This document shows, in pieces, positions 34,959-44,426 of a stretch of 64,000 nt of DNA (the stretch's first letter is position 1; every line of letters starts with the position of its first letter). A model generated the notes under the pieces. The model saw only the letters and a program-made list of their open reading frames with translations. It made no database searches and was not told where the DNA came from. The position numbers were made by a program, and so were the translations under genes. This stretch comes from Sphingobacterium sp. GVS05A. GTDB lineage: Bacteria > Bacteroidota > Bacteroidia > Sphingobacteriales > Sphingobacteriaceae. The stretch covers positions 372,001 to 436,000 of the forward strand of contig NZ_JAHXYR010000005.1 in NCBI RefSeq assembly GCF_019969845.1, given 5' to 3'.

Positions 34959-37376
34959 ATGGCTACAAATAATTATAACGAAACAATTTATATTCCTTTG
35001 GAGGATGTAGAAAGCGAACATTGCGCATTAATTGTTGAAAAAGAGTTGGCCTTAGTAAAGGGGATAGAGAGTCACAAAGTTGAACTGAACAATCGTAGGG
35101 CGGCTATTACGGTCAAAAATAATGAGGTTGTAGCCAATGCTGTAAAAGCTGTTAAGGATCTTGGCTATGGCGTGTCGACAGTAGTCAAAACATTTCCTGT
35201 GCTAGGAATGACTTGTGCTTCCTGTGCAGCGAGTGCAGAAAGTATGGTAAAATACGAATCTGGCGTAGTGAATGCTTCTGTAAATTTTGCTACCGGAAAC
35301 TTGACTGTTGAATATCTCCCGAATATCACTGATGCCGCTAAAATTCAAAAAGCTGTACAGGCAGGTGGTTACGATCTATTAGTGGAAGACGAATCAACGC
35401 AACAAGAAACGTTGGAATCTATCCATGCCGAAAAATTCCGAACACTCAAAAGCAAAACAATATGGGCAATTATCCTATCACTTCCCGTGGTGGTGATCGG
35501 TATGTTTTTTATGGATATTCCATATGCAAATCCAATCATGTGGTTCTTTGCAACACCTGTTGTACTCTGGTTTGGTAAAGACTTTTTCCTTAACGCATGG
35601 AAACAAGCAAAGCATCGTTCAGCAAATATGGATACACTGGTTGCATTAAGCACTGGGATCGCCTATATATTTAGCGTTTTCAATATGTTATTTGCTGAAT
35701 TCTGGCATCAGCGTGGATTGCATGCGCATGTGTATTTTGAAGCTGCAGCAGTTGTTATTGCTTTTATCCTGCTTGGGAAATTATTAGAGGAAAAAGCGAA
35801 AGGTAATACCTCTTCGGCTATAAAAAAATTAATGGGGCTACAGCCCAAAACGGTCATGGTCATACAACCTGACGGATCTGAAATCCAAGTTGCAATAGAA
35901 GCCGTAAAAGCAGGTGATATTATCCTGGTAAAACCCGGGGAGAAGATTGCTGTGGATGGTATGGTTATTTTGGGCGATTCCTATGTTGATGAGAGTATGT
36001 TGAGTGGTGAACCGGTTCCAGTGTTCAAAAAAGAAAACGAAAAGGTCTTCGCTGGTACGATTAACCAGAAAGGTAGCTTTCAATTCAAGGCAGTCAAAGT
36101 CGGTAAGGAGACGATGCTGGCACAGATCATTAAAATGGTGCAAGATGCACAGGGTAGTAAGGCTCCAGTACAAAAAATGGTCGATAAGATTGCCGGAATA
36201 TTTGTTCCGGTGGTGATTGGCATTGCCCTATTTACCTTTGTATTGTGGTTTATTCTGGGCGGTGAAAATGGTGTGGTACAAGGTCTACTGGCTGCTGTAA
36301 CAGTATTAGTGATAGCCTGTCCCTGCGCGCTTGGCTTAGCGACGCCCACAGCAATTATGGTGGGTGTTGGAAAAGGGGCGGAGCAAGGTATCTTGATCAA
36401 AGACGCGGAGAGCCTGGAACTTGCCAAACGTGTCAATGCAATTGTCTTGGATAAGACTGGAACAATTACTGAAGGCAGACCACAGGTAACAGGTGTTCAA
36501 TGGTTGAACGGCGATGATACGACAAATGCGATATTATTGAGTATAGAAAAGCAATCTGAACATCCGCTTGCGGAAGCTGTCGTCAATCACCTTGAAGGTG
36601 TAGCAGTGACGACAATATCGGCATTTGACAGTATTACTGGGAAAGGGGCGAAAGCCAATCATGGTCTCGAGACTTACTACGTTGGTAACAGGAAACTATT
36701 GATTGAAAATGGCATCACTGTCGCAGAGCAATTGCAGGATCAGGCAGAACAATGGAGTGAGGAGTCGAAAACTGTCATCTGGTTTGCCAACAGTACCCAA
36801 GCACTAGCAGTCATTGCTATTGCTGATAAAATTAAGGAGACCTCGGTATTGGCCATTCAAGAGATGCAAGCCATGGGTATTGAGCTTTATATGCTTACAG
36901 GTGATAATGAATCGACTGCCAAAGCTATTGCAGAACAGACAGGCATTAAGCATTATAAAGCAGAAGTGATGCCGCAACATAAAGCTGATTTCGTAAGAGA
37001 CCTCCAACAGCGGGGAAAGGTAGTGGCGATGGTCGGTGACGGTATTAACGACAGTACCGCCTTGGCAACTGCGGATGTCAGTATAGCGATGGGTAAAGGG
37101 AGTGATATTGCTATGGATGTGGCGAAAATGACCATCATCTCTTCGGACTTGACTAAAATACCGCAAGCAATCCGCTTGTCGAAACAAACGGTGGCCACCA
37201 TCAAGCAAAACCTATTTTGGGCTTTTATATACAATGTGATCGGTATTCCTGTCGCTGCGGGTATACTCTTCCCGATCAATGGTTTTCTTTTGAATCCTAT
37301 GCTTGCAGGAGCAGCAATGGCCTTGAGCAGTGTTAGTGTAGTGAGCAACAGCTTACGTTTAAAATGGAAAAAATAG
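34959..37376 (+). CDS. copA: Copper-exporting P1B-type ATPase
   Basis: Exports Cu(I) from the cytoplasm. The 805-aa protein has two N-terminal HMA-like domains: the first (residues 1-75) has lost the CxxC (only HCALIV), the second keeps GMTCASC (Cys 86, Cys 89). Then come TGES-type actuator LSGEPVP, membrane ACPCALGLATP (Cys 454, Cys 456), DKTGTIT (Asp 498), SEHPLAEA and GDGINDS. The last helices carry FIYNVIG and MALSSVSVV, the Tyr-Asn and Met-Ser-Ser pattern of the copper subgroup. A small HMA protein follows after 38 bp. This clearly differs from the Zn/Cd-type ATPase at 2628. Confidence 0.94.
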   Translation: MATNNYNETIYIPLEDVESEHCALIVEKELALVKGIESHKVELNNRRAAITVKNNEVVANAVKAVKDLGYGVSTVVKTFPVLGMTCASCAASAESMVKYESGVVNASVNFATGNLTVEYLPNITDAAKIQKAVQAGGYDLLVEDESTQQETLESIHAEKFRTLKSKTIWAIILSLPVVVIGMFFMDIPYANPIMWFFATPVVLWFGKDFFLNAWKQAKHRSANMDTLVALSTGIAYIFSVFNMLFAEFWHQRGLHAHVYFEAAAVVIAFILLGKLLEEKAKGNTSSAIKKLMGLQPKTVMVIQPDGSEIQVAIEAVKAGDIILVKPGEKIAVDGMVILGDSYVDESMLSGEPVPVFKKENEKVFAGTINQKGSFQFKAVKVGKETMLAQIIKMVQDAQGSKAPVQKMVDKIAGIFVPVVIGIALFTFVLWFILGGENGVVQGLLAAVTVLVIACPCALGLATPTAIMVGVGKGAEQGILIKDAESLELAKRVNAIVLDKTGTITEGRPQVTGVQWLNGDDTTNAILLSIEKQSEHPLAEAVVNHLEGVAVTTISAFDSITGKGAKANHGLETYYVGNRKLLIENGITVAEQLQDQAEQWSEESKTVIWFANSTQALAVIAIADKIKETSVLAIQEMQAMGIELYMLTGDNESTAKAIAEQTGIKHYKAEVMPQHKADFVRDLQQRGKVVAMVGDGINDSTALATADVSIAMGKGSDIAMDVAKMTIISSDLTKIPQAIRLSKQTVATIKQNLFWAFIYNVIGIPVAAGILFPINGFLLNPMLAGAAMALSSVSVVSNSLRLKWKK

Positions 37377-37414
37377 ATAGTAAATAGTAAACAATAACTT
37401 TAAAATTAAATAAC

Positions 37415-37636
37415 ATGGAAAGCAAAAATATTCAATTCAAAACGAACCTTAACTGTGGCGGCTGTGTATCCAAAGTAAGTGCCGATTTAGACAATGCAGC
37501 AGGGATCTGTGAATGGAGCGTCGATACATCAAATAGTGATAAAATTCTAACGGTGAAATCGAACGGTATCTCTGAAGAAGAGGTTATAGAAATCATCAAA
37601 AGAAAAGGCTTCATTGCAACATCACATTCTGCATAA
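37415..37636 (+). CDS. Small HMA-domain metal-binding protein (CopZ-like)
   Basis: 73-aa cytoplasmic metallochaperone-like protein with the ferredoxin-like HMA fold. The metal loop is LNCGGCVSKV (Cys 14, Cys 17); the usual GMTC entry is replaced by LNCGG, common in Bacteroidota copper chaperones. It lies 38 bp behind copA on the same strand and is followed by a strong terminator, so copA and this gene form one transcript. It presumably hands Cu(I) to CopA. Confidence 0.85.
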   Translation: MESKNIQFKTNLNCGGCVSKVSADLDNAAGICEWSVDTSNSDKILTVKSNGISEEEVIEIIKRKGFIATSHSA

Positions 37637-37941
37637 ATTAAATGCAGAAATCAAGAAAAAGTCGTCCTTTATCCGGGACGACTTTTATTTTTAAACCTAA
37701 GTTGTTACAAGGCATAGGATCCTATCAACATTTGAAAGCCCCTATTGTCTTGCCTATATCGACCGACTGATATGAACAACTAGCATGGTGGAATTGTTTT
37801 TTTAATTACAAGGCCAATCTTTCTATGAAGAGGTCTCGTTTTATAGGCTATCTGTTGAAGATAAGTAATAGTCCTTAAAAATAAATAAAAATAGCCCAAG
37901 CTACTTGTGTGCTTGCGTAAATAAGCTTATTTTAGCCATTA
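37637..37941. other. Gap of 305 bp
   Basis: Contains the terminator below; otherwise nothing. An AAGCTACTTG...CTTGCGTAAATAAGCTT stretch (37899-37926) may form a loose hairpin ahead of the next gene. Confidence 0.5.
37657..37693 (+). terminator. Terminator after copA-HMA operon
   Basis: AAAAGTCGTCC pairs perfectly with GGACGACTTTT (11 bp) and is followed by ATTTTT. Confidence 0.85.
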
Positions 37942-38337
37942 ATGGACAGCATCAAATCTAATATTCTCAGCAGCTATGGACGATACGTTACTGTTTTGGT
38001 AATGTTTATTCTAGTATTGCTCACATCCTGTCCAATAAAAAATGGGATCAAAAGTCTCGCAGGGCTACCGGTCAATACGGAACAGGGGCGCATAGCAGAT
38101 CGGGCCGTACCCTTTGATACTGGATTTGAGCGCTGTAGTGAGTCGGTAGATAGTGGAAATTCCCGACTAAGCTTTATCCAGGAATCTCTTCTTTTACCAG
38201 ATGATGTGCTAATCCTTAGGTCATCTTATCCTTTTAGCATACAGGAGCACCTGCAACTGTCGCCTAGTCGAAACGGGCGTCAGAAGATTGTGCATACTTT
38301 ACCTATTTTTCTCCAATATCGAACATTACGCATTTAG
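37942..38337 (+). CDS. Hypothetical small lipoprotein-like protein (131 aa)
   Basis: Unrecognised. An N-terminal hydrophobic segment VTVLVMFILVLLTSC (Cys near residue 30) looks like a lipoprotein signal with a lipobox LLTSC, though the N-region is long (16 residues). The remainder is polar without domain signature; it ends LPIFLQYRTLRI. Small exported proteins of this kind occur beside metal-transport operons in Bacteroidota, and here copA and a TlpA lipoprotein flank it. Gap of 162 bp to the TlpA gene. Coding status is probable, function unknown. Confidence 0.55.
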   Translation: MDSIKSNILSSYGRYVTVLVMFILVLLTSCPIKNGIKSLAGLPVNTEQGRIADRAVPFDTGFERCSESVDSGNSRLSFIQESLLLPDDVLILRSSYPFSIQEHLQLSPSRNGRQKIVHTLPIFLQYRTLRI

Positions 38338-38499
38338 AATTCTTTTTTAATCAGCTCTGTCTTCACTAGGAGATAGTCTTGATATTCATCTGTTTTTATA
38401 CGTTGGGGAACTACTAAGATAAAGAAAGATAAACCGTTGGCGGATTATTTTGGTGTTAGTGTATAAATAATTAAAATATAGCAATTTAGATATATAATA

Positions 38500-39066
38500 A
38501 TGAATATAAAATTTAATAGGATTATAACAGGTTTTGGACTTTTCATTATTGCAGCAAGTGTTTTGACTGCCTGTGGAAACTCGACAGATGGTAACAAACC
38601 CAAAGCAGAAAAAGAGCAAGCTCAAGCTGTTAAAGAAGTTGAGGAACCAAAAGCGGCTGATGTTTCCTTCAAAGATAAAGCCGGTAATGTTGTTAAACTA
38701 AGTGATTTAAAAGGGAAGGTTGTCTTTATCAATTTTTGGGCTACTTGGTGTCCACCGTGTATACATGAAATGCCGTCCATTAATACCTTAAGACAGGGAT
38801 TCAAAGACAACAAAGATATAGTATTCCTAATGGTTGATGTCGATAATGATATTGAGCAATCGGCTGCGTTTATGGAGGAGAACAAATATGATTTACCTCT
38901 ATATACCGCAGCAGGAGAAATTCCACCAGAATTTTTGGGTGGATCCATTCCTACCACGGTGATTTTAGACAAAAATGGACAAATTGTAGAACGTTTGGAG
39001 GGAAGCAGAGACTATGCTGCTCCTGAGATTGCAAAGGCTTTAGAGGAACTGACAAAGGCAAATTAA
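38500..39066 (+). CDS. TlpA/ResA-like thiol-disulfide lipoprotein
   Basis: 188-aa thioredoxin-fold protein anchored by a lipid at Cys 25 (lipobox LTAC). The active site is WATWCPPC near residues 80-87, preceded by SFKDKAGNVVKLSDLKGKVV and followed by the cis-Pro loop GGSIPTTVILDKNG. It is a periplasmic thiol reductase of the ResA/TlpA class, which in other bacteria reduces apocytochromes or copper-binding cysteines. The nearby copper ATPase makes a copper-related job attractive but unproven. Convergent with the hydrolase gene; a shared bidirectional terminator follows. Confidence 0.87.
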   Translation: MNIKFNRIITGFGLFIIAASVLTACGNSTDGNKPKAEKEQAQAVKEVEEPKAADVSFKDKAGNVVKLSDLKGKVVFINFWATWCPPCIHEMPSINTLRQGFKDNKDIVFLMVDVDNDIEQSAAFMEENKYDLPLYTAAGEIPPEFLGGSIPTTVILDKNGQIVERLEGSRDYAAPEIAKALEELTKAN

Positions 39067-39100
39067 ACTCACCTAGAACATAGCGAAAGCCGCAAGGACT

Positions 39101-39141
39101 AAAAAGAGCTAAGTAGGTTTAACGCCTATTTAACTCTTTTT
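39101..39141. terminator. Bidirectional terminator between convergent genes
   Basis: AAAAAGAGCTAAGTAGG pairs with CCTATTTAACTCTTTTT (17 bp, one mismatch, one G-U), with A-run and T-run on the two sides, so it can serve both strands. Confidence 0.8.
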
Positions 39142-39153
39142 ATGATTTTTGAC

Positions 39154-39849
39154 CTAAGATACGGCTTCAACGGCCTCTTTGATCAATGCTGTAATTTCGT
39201 TTGGATGGGTTGCTAGTGAAGCGTGGCTGGCCTCCAAATGAATAATTTTACGAGCGTTAATTCGTTCCGCCATTTCCTGTTGAGTCACTGGTGGTATCAT
39301 ATGATCATTGTCTGATACCTGATACCAGCTGGGTTTTGTTTTCCAGGCTGGCTCGCCTGCCTCTGCCGCAAAAATACTTCCATGTGTTGGTTTCTGTGCC
39401 AAGGACATTGCGATCGCATCTTTTTCATCTAAATCTTGGGCGAAGCTTTCGTGGAATTTATCGTATTTGATCCATAGAAATCCTTTTTCATCAGGAACAA
39501 GGTTGGCCGCACCGGATGGTGGTTCTCTGCGGCCGAAGATACCGCCCAAACTTTCACCCTTGTCCGGAGCAAAGGCAGCGATATACACTAAGCCTGCAAC
39601 TTTTTCATGATGTCCAGCAGCGGATATTACTGCTCCACCATAAGAGTGACCAACCAGAATAACTTTACCTGCCTGTAGGTCGATCAAATCTTTGGTCTTT
39701 TGGATATCGTCTTCGGCAGATGTTAATGGGTTTTGTACGCTTCGTACCGTATATCCTTCCGCATGAAGATTAGTGATAACATGTCTCCAATGAGACCCGT
39801 CTCCCCAGGCTCCATGGACTAAAATAATTGTTACATTTTGATTTCCCAT
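39154..39849 (-). CDS. Alpha/beta hydrolase
   Basis: 231-aa cytoplasmic alpha/beta-hydrolase. The oxyanion-hole motif ILVHGAWGDGSHW is near residue 10, the nucleophile elbow is GHSYGG near residue 67, and a late His (LEASHASLATHP) completes the triad with an Asp. The size and the sequence SVQNPLTSAEDDI are those of the EstC/HNL-like family of small esterases. Preceded by a Crp/Fnr gene on the same strand (61 bp), which may regulate it. Substrate unknown. Confidence 0.85.
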   Translation of the reverse strand: MGNQNVTIILVHGAWGDGSHWRHVITNLHAEGYTVRSVQNPLTSAEDDIQKTKDLIDLQAGKVILVGHSYGGAVISAAGHHEKVAGLVYIAAFAPDKGESLGGIFGRREPPSGAANLVPDEKGFLWIKYDKFHESFAQDLDEKDAIAMSLAQKPTHGSIFAAEAGEPAWKTKPSWYQVSDNDHMIPPVTQQEMAERINARKIIHLEASHASLATHPNEITALIKEAVEAVS

Positions 39850-39910
39850 ATTCGTTGAAGTTTATAGAACAAATATATGTTTAAGTCGCTATTAAACATA
39901 TTAACTTAAG

Positions 39911-40495
39911 TTAACGTTTTAAAATTCGTCGACGGATTCTACTTAGCGAAGGTGGTTTAACGCCGAGATAGCTGGCGATATGTTTTTGGGCTACGAGCTG
40001 AAAAATTTGTGCATTCTCGGCGAGTAGATTATTATACCGTATTTCCGGCGAGTAATATAACAACTCTTCGATTCTCTTTTTAGCCCCGAGGTAAATGACC
40101 TCGGTCATCTTTCGCCCAAATTCTTGCCAGTAAACATCCTTTTGATAGAGTTTTTGAAGGTCATCTTTGTGTAGAAGCAATACCTCGGCATCAGATACCG
40201 CTTTAATATTCATGCGCGACTTCGTATTACAAAGTATACTTTCGTAATCGGTGAAAAAGTAATTGTCAAAATGGAAATTGAAAGTTACATCTTCTCCGTT
40301 ATCATTGATATAAAACGTTCGCATAAAACCGGTTTTTAAAAAACCTAAGTATTGACATTTTTCGCCTTCTTTCAAAAAGAAATCGGACTTTTTATAGGTT
40401 GCTGATTTGAGATAACTACAAAATTCAAGATAGTGTTCTTCATCGACCAAAAATAGAGGTCCAAACTTAGTGTATTCGTTTACAATCTCAGACAT
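39911..40495 (-). CDS. Crp/Fnr family transcriptional regulator
   Basis: About 194 aa when started at Met 40495 (MSEIVNEYTKFGPLFLVDEE); a longer in-frame start at 40564 would overlap the CDF promoter and adds a hydrophobic, unfolded-looking stretch. N-terminal cyclic-nucleotide-binding fold (KSDFFLKEGEKCQYLGFLKT, NFHFDNYFFTDYESIL) and a C-terminal helix-turn-helix (VAQKHIASYLGVKPPSLSRI). No iron-sulfur cysteines. Upstream of and on the same strand as the alpha/beta hydrolase; divergent from the CDF transporter, so it could control either. Confidence 0.85.
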   Translation of the reverse strand: MSEIVNEYTKFGPLFLVDEEHYLEFCSYLKSATYKKSDFFLKEGEKCQYLGFLKTGFMRTFYINDNGEDVTFNFHFDNYFFTDYESILCNTKSRMNIKAVSDAEVLLLHKDDLQKLYQKDVYWQEFGRKMTEVIYLGAKKRIEELLYYSPEIRYNNLLAENAQIFQLVAQKHIASYLGVKPPSLSRIRRRILKR

Positions 40496-40639
40496 AGCTG
40501 GTAAAAATTTTAAGCCACAATAATTTTGTATTAAAATTATTGAAAACTTTTGATAGTATGTCACAACATTGAATCATATACTTTCTTTACAGTTGACTAT
40601 AAAAATATTACCTTCGTAATAGATCACAGCAATAATGAT

Positions 40640-41524
40640 ATGTCCCAAATTAAAGAGCAAACAGCGATAAAAACTACCTATTTCAGTATTATCGGAAATG
40701 CAATATTGGCTTTGCTGAAGTGGTTGGCGGGTTTTTTTGGAAATTCATACGCGCTTATAGCAGATGCCATTGAATCTACCGCTGATATTTTTTCTTCCTT
40801 TTTAGTTCTTCTTGGATTAAAATATGCCCAGCGGCCTGCTGATGAAAATCATCCCTATGGCCATGGAAGGGTAGAGCCACTTATCACGTTTATCGTTGTC
40901 GGCTTTCTCATCGTATCAGCTACGATCATTGCCTATGAAAGTATAGAAAACATCGGGACACCCCATGAACTACCGAAGCCCTGGACATTATTCGTTCTCG
41001 GAGGAATCATTATCTGGAAAGAAAGTTCCTACAGAATTGTGATGAAAAAAAGTCGGGAGACCAATAGTTCTTCGCTAAAAGCGGACGCATGGCATCATCG
41101 AAGTGATGCGATTACTTCGGTGGCGGCTTTTATTGGTATATCTATCGCTTTAGTATTAGGTAAGGGATATGAGAATGCAGATGATTATGCTGCGTTATTT
41201 GCAGCTGGATTTATTTTGTATAATTGTTACCATATTTTTAGACCCGCTCTTGGTGAAATCATGGATGAAAATGTTTACGAGGAAGTGATTGAGGAAATCA
41301 GAAAATATGCTTTGGAGGTAGCGGGTATAAAAGCGACGGAGAAATGTTATGTTCGAAAGTCGGGAACAAAATATCACGTCGACCTACATGCGATTGTGGA
41401 TAGTGAGATCACAGTGAAAGAAGGTCATTCACTGGCTCATGAGCTCAAAGACTATCTGATCGAACATATACCCGATCTTGGTTATGTTATGATCCACATC
41501 GAACCGAGTAATTATACAAACTAA
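40640..41524 (+). CDS. Cation diffusion facilitator (CDF) metal transporter
   Basis: Inner-membrane Zn/Fe/Co/Mn-proton antiporter of 294 aa. ATG 40640 (MSQIKEQTAI) is used; the longer frame from 40550 reads back into the regulator gene's promoter. Features: ALIADAIESTADIFSSF (metal-site helix, with D-x3-S-x2-D replaced by DAIEST-AD), HPYGHGRVEPLITF, the second site AWHHRSDAIT (His and Asp), and a C-terminal cytoplasmic domain with metal-binding His (YHVDLHAIVD, AHELKDYL). Metal specificity cannot be read. Monocistronic, divergent from the Crp/Fnr gene. Confidence 0.9.
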   Translation: MSQIKEQTAIKTTYFSIIGNAILALLKWLAGFFGNSYALIADAIESTADIFSSFLVLLGLKYAQRPADENHPYGHGRVEPLITFIVVGFLIVSATIIAYESIENIGTPHELPKPWTLFVLGGIIIWKESSYRIVMKKSRETNSSSLKADAWHHRSDAITSVAAFIGISIALVLGKGYENADDYAALFAAGFILYNCYHIFRPALGEIMDENVYEEVIEEIRKYALEVAGIKATEKCYVRKSGTKYHVDLHAIVDSEITVKEGHSLAHELKDYLIEHIPDLGYVMIHIEPSNYTN

Positions 41525-41759
41525 ATGGCCATGTTTGGCAGAATTAGCCTGTTCGTATATCAAATAACGATGTTCGTATAATTTTGTCAATTTGTATTTA
41601 TTTTTCCTTTAGCTTTATTCTAAATAACAATTTATTTCTCTGGAAATAGATTGTCTGTAAGTTTTCTCCTCCTGTTCACGATGAGGGTGCTTTGTTAAAT
41701 ATACATGCAGTTATGTTGGATGGATTGTTGTGAGAAACTTATATCGTAAATAACATTGT

Positions 41760-42347
41760 ATGCTAGTCAACAAACGAATGAAATTAGTATTTGCCGTAAC
41801 AGTAATTTTTGGAATGTTGTGTACACATAAAGCGTTAGCGCAATTTGGAATGGGGCTTAGGGCCGGTGGGAATCTATCTGGTACAAATGGTTCGGCTTTT
41901 CGTTCCGGTAAAAGAATCGGTTTTCAGATCGGAGGGGATCTTCGCTATCATTTTAACAAAAACATAGCGTTGCAAGCCGAACCGGTCTATAATTTAATGC
42001 GGATCCGTAATAATGATCAGACTGCAGAAAGTGAATATGGGATAGGAGCCGGAACCAGAAAATTGGAATATATGAGTGTGCCGTTGTATCTAAAGGTAAA
42101 TTTTACCCGTACAATTGCGATTATGGCGGGACTGGATTTTAATTTTTTGCTCAATGATGACCGTTACAAACTCAACAACGGAGAGAACGCATTTCGTGGT
42201 AAACCGAGAACAGGTTACAGTTTAGGTGCAGAATTGGGTAAGGTTTATTTTCGGTATCGAAAATTTAATAGAACAAATGATATTATAGACAATTGGACTG
42301 CAGATATTGAACAATATCAACTGGGACTCAAATTTGAGTTATTTTAA
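41760..42347 (+). CDS. PorT-like outer-membrane beta-barrel protein
   Basis: 195-aa exported protein. The N-terminus (MLVNKRMKLVFAVTVIFGML, cleavage after ALAQ) is a signal peptide; ATG 41778 is an alternative start. The mature protein consists of alternating amphipathic strands (GMGLRAGGNLSG, GFQIGGDLRYHFNKNIALQA, EYMSVPLYLKVNFTRTIAIM, GYSLGAELG) ending with a strand finishing in Phe (YQLGLKFELF), the signature of an eight-stranded outer-membrane barrel. Function unknown. A very strong terminator follows. Confidence 0.82.
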   Translation: MLVNKRMKLVFAVTVIFGMLCTHKALAQFGMGLRAGGNLSGTNGSAFRSGKRIGFQIGGDLRYHFNKNIALQAEPVYNLMRIRNNDQTAESEYGIGAGTRKLEYMSVPLYLKVNFTRTIAIMAGLDFNFLLNDDRYKLNNGENAFRGKPRTGYSLGAELGKVYFRYRKFNRTNDIIDNWTADIEQYQLGLKFELF

Positions 42348-42443
42348 AATCGATTTCAATGCAAAATCCATTTGTGAAAGACTTTGCTAAACTATTAGTT
42401 TTTAATGCATAAAAATTGATATTGGCAATATAAACAGGAGAGG

Positions 42444-42475
42444 ACCATCCCAATTTAATTGGGATGGTTTTTTGT
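42444..42475 (+). terminator. Strong terminator after the beta-barrel gene
   Basis: ACCATCCCAA pairs with TTGGGATGGT, followed by TTTTTTG. Confidence 0.85.
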
Positions 42476-42533
42476 GTTAAAAGCTACTACTTTTGTGCTT
42501 GAGTCTTTAGGCTTGTCTGATTGATGCTGTATG

Positions 42534-43565
42534 CTAGAGGTTGTTATTGGCAGATAACATTTCAATTTGCCATCTGATATGGTCCATTGTAATTGGATAT
42601 TCGACCTCATTAACAAGATTCTCATAGATGTCGTTGAATAATAGATTATAATCTCCTTTATGTGGAAGCGGATAAGAAATATGCTTTTGATTTGTGTTGT
42701 CGATAGTCACCAGTTTACCCTCACTGCCATTCGGTTCGACACCGTAGGCTGGATTATTGGGAAGCATGCCATCTATCAATTGCTGTTCTTGCACATCAGC
42801 CATCGTTTTTATGAAGCTTCCTTTGGTACCATTTACCACAAAAGCGGGCAAGGGATCGGCCACAGCAAGGCTCCCCGTTAGAAATACATTCAGTTCATTG
42901 GGGTAGCGTAAATGATAATGGAAGTAGTCTGCTACTTGGGAGTCGGGCCGATTAATTGAAGTTGTTTTGCTAAATTTCAATGGTTTTCCGAAAAGCGAAA
43001 TAGCTTGATCTATAATATGAGGCCCCAGATCATAGGTGAGACCACTCGAGATATATTGGTTGTTTTCCTTGAAATATTTTTGACCTAATTCCATTTTATA
43101 GCGGTCGAAGCGGAAAGATACTTCGGTCAGTTTACCAAGATTACCACTTTCAATAACTTTCTTTACATCGAGAAAATGGCTGTCATAACGTCTGTTTTGA
43201 TAAAAGAAAATCCGCTTTCCACTTTTTTTGCTGACCTCGGAAAGTTCATTGAACTGCGTTATATTTTCCACGGCTGGTTTTTCGATCAGGACATGTTTTC
43301 CTGCTTTTAGGGCCTCTGTCGCGAACTCAAAGTGTGTATGATTTGGCGTGTTTACAATCACCAGTGCTATCGTATCGTCTGCCAATAACTGATCTACGGT
43401 ATCATAGCTTTTGATTTCGGGATAAAGGTCTTTTGCTATTTTCTGTGACCGTTCGACAACGGCGACTAAGTTAAAATGTGGATTGCTGTGGATGAAAGGT
43501 GCGTGGAAGACGCGACCCGACATACCAAAGCTTAGAATTCCGGTATTGATCATGGTATTTTTCAT
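42534..43565 (-). CDS. Gfo/Idh/MocA family oxidoreductase
   Basis: NAD(P)-dependent sugar or inositol dehydrogenase-like enzyme of about 343 aa. The Met at 43565 (MKNTMINTGILSFGMSGRVF) is preferred over one eight codons upstream. N-terminal Rossmann fold with GILSFGMSGRVFHAPF (G-x-G-x2-G variant), then DTIALVIVNTPNHTHFEFAT and the catalytic-region EKPAV (Lys in GKHVLIEKPAV near residue 90). The C-terminal domain has SGLTYDLGPHIIDQAISLFG, the usual His-containing motif. Standing alone; the substrate is unknown. Confidence 0.87.
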   Translation of the reverse strand: MKNTMINTGILSFGMSGRVFHAPFIHSNPHFNLVAVVERSQKIAKDLYPEIKSYDTVDQLLADDTIALVIVNTPNHTHFEFATEALKAGKHVLIEKPAVENITQFNELSEVSKKSGKRIFFYQNRRYDSHFLDVKKVIESGNLGKLTEVSFRFDRYKMELGQKYFKENNQYISSGLTYDLGPHIIDQAISLFGKPLKFSKTTSINRPDSQVADYFHYHLRYPNELNVFLTGSLAVADPLPAFVVNGTKGSFIKTMADVQEQQLIDGMLPNNPAYGVEPNGSEGKLVTIDNTNQKHISYPLPHKGDYNLLFNDIYENLVNEVEYPITMDHIRWQIEMLSANNNL

Positions 43566-44150
43566 TTTTATATGATCTTGTTGAAGCAAGGTTATTTGCT
43601 GTTGAGTATTCTTTTTTGTAATTACATCTACGAACTGTTGGACCGAAGTAGGGTCTGGATATAAATATAAGTATATCTTGGCTTATTTTAGATCGATCCT
43701 TTCATATTTGGATTGATTTTTCTTTGGGAAAATCACATTTGTTGTCCACTTTATCTGGATTTTGCCTATCCATACCTATATACCATCATTGTTCATTACA
43801 AATCTATGATCACAATAGGCCAGCTAAATACGTCGGATTTAGAGGGTCTAAAGAACTACGCTTCTTACTCAAGTAAATATATCCAGTTGTTTTCATTCTT
43901 AAGAGTATCTTCATGTATTATCACTTAATATGATCAAAGACAAGATAATTCTTTAAAAATGATGAGTTATGTGTAATAGTTTGATGAATTTTATTAGGTT
44001 GATTATTAGTTTATTGTGTATTATTCATTGGAGGGATAGTTTTTTACCTTCGGTATTTTACAAGTTATGCAATATATAATATAGAGTTGGATGGTAAGAT
44101 ATGGGAGCGAAACCAGGTCATCGGACTCTACCATTTATAGTATAAGAGAT
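43566..44150. other. AT-rich gap of about 585 bp
   Basis: No gene supported. A 71-codon plus-strand frame at 43713-43928 looks like chance. The DNA nearest the Fur-like gene is strongly AT-rich. Confidence 0.45.
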
Positions 44151-44426
44151 ATGGAAGTTTTAATCAGCTCATTAACAAGTAATGGACACAAATTAACACC
44201 TCAACGCCTACATATTATCAAGCATTTGTGGCGCAAAGTTATTATTGACAACATTGACGACCTCTATGTTGAGTTACGAACAATACAGCATATCAGTTGG
44301 GCAACTTTGTACTCCACAATTAAATTGCTGCATGCTCTTGGTTGGCTCGAACTGCGCGGGAATGGCCCTAGAGGACGATATTATCGTTGGATCAGGAAAG
44401 ATTTCAAAGCTGTGGGCCTGTGCTAA
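44151..44426 (+). CDS. Fur-like winged-helix protein lacking the metal/dimer domain
   Basis: From Met 44151 the 91 residues (MEVLISSLTSNGHKLTPQRL, HIIKHLWRKVIIDNIDDLYV, ELRTIQHISWATLYSTIKLL, HALGWLEL) match the DNA-binding half of Fur-family repressors, including KLTPQR and the recognition helix ISxATLY. Normal Fur proteins are 130-150 aa with a C-terminal metal-binding domain (HxHxxC). Here TAA stops just after the wing. Reading on in frame gives SRQIHDHIFIDEIWPWE, with an H-D-H reminiscent of the Fur HHHxxC site, so this could be a nonsense-truncated Fur rather than a natural short form. An earlier in-frame Met lies at 44091. No partner gene. Confidence 0.55.
   Translation: MEVLISSLTSNGHKLTPQRLHIIKHLWRKVIIDNIDDLYVELRTIQHISWATLYSTIKLLHALGWLELRGNGPRGRYYRWIRKDFKAVGLC

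Noticed and set aside
43713..43928. 71-codon frame upstream of the Fur-like gene
   Set aside because: Low-complexity hydrophobic/Ser-rich translation without a plausible start context.
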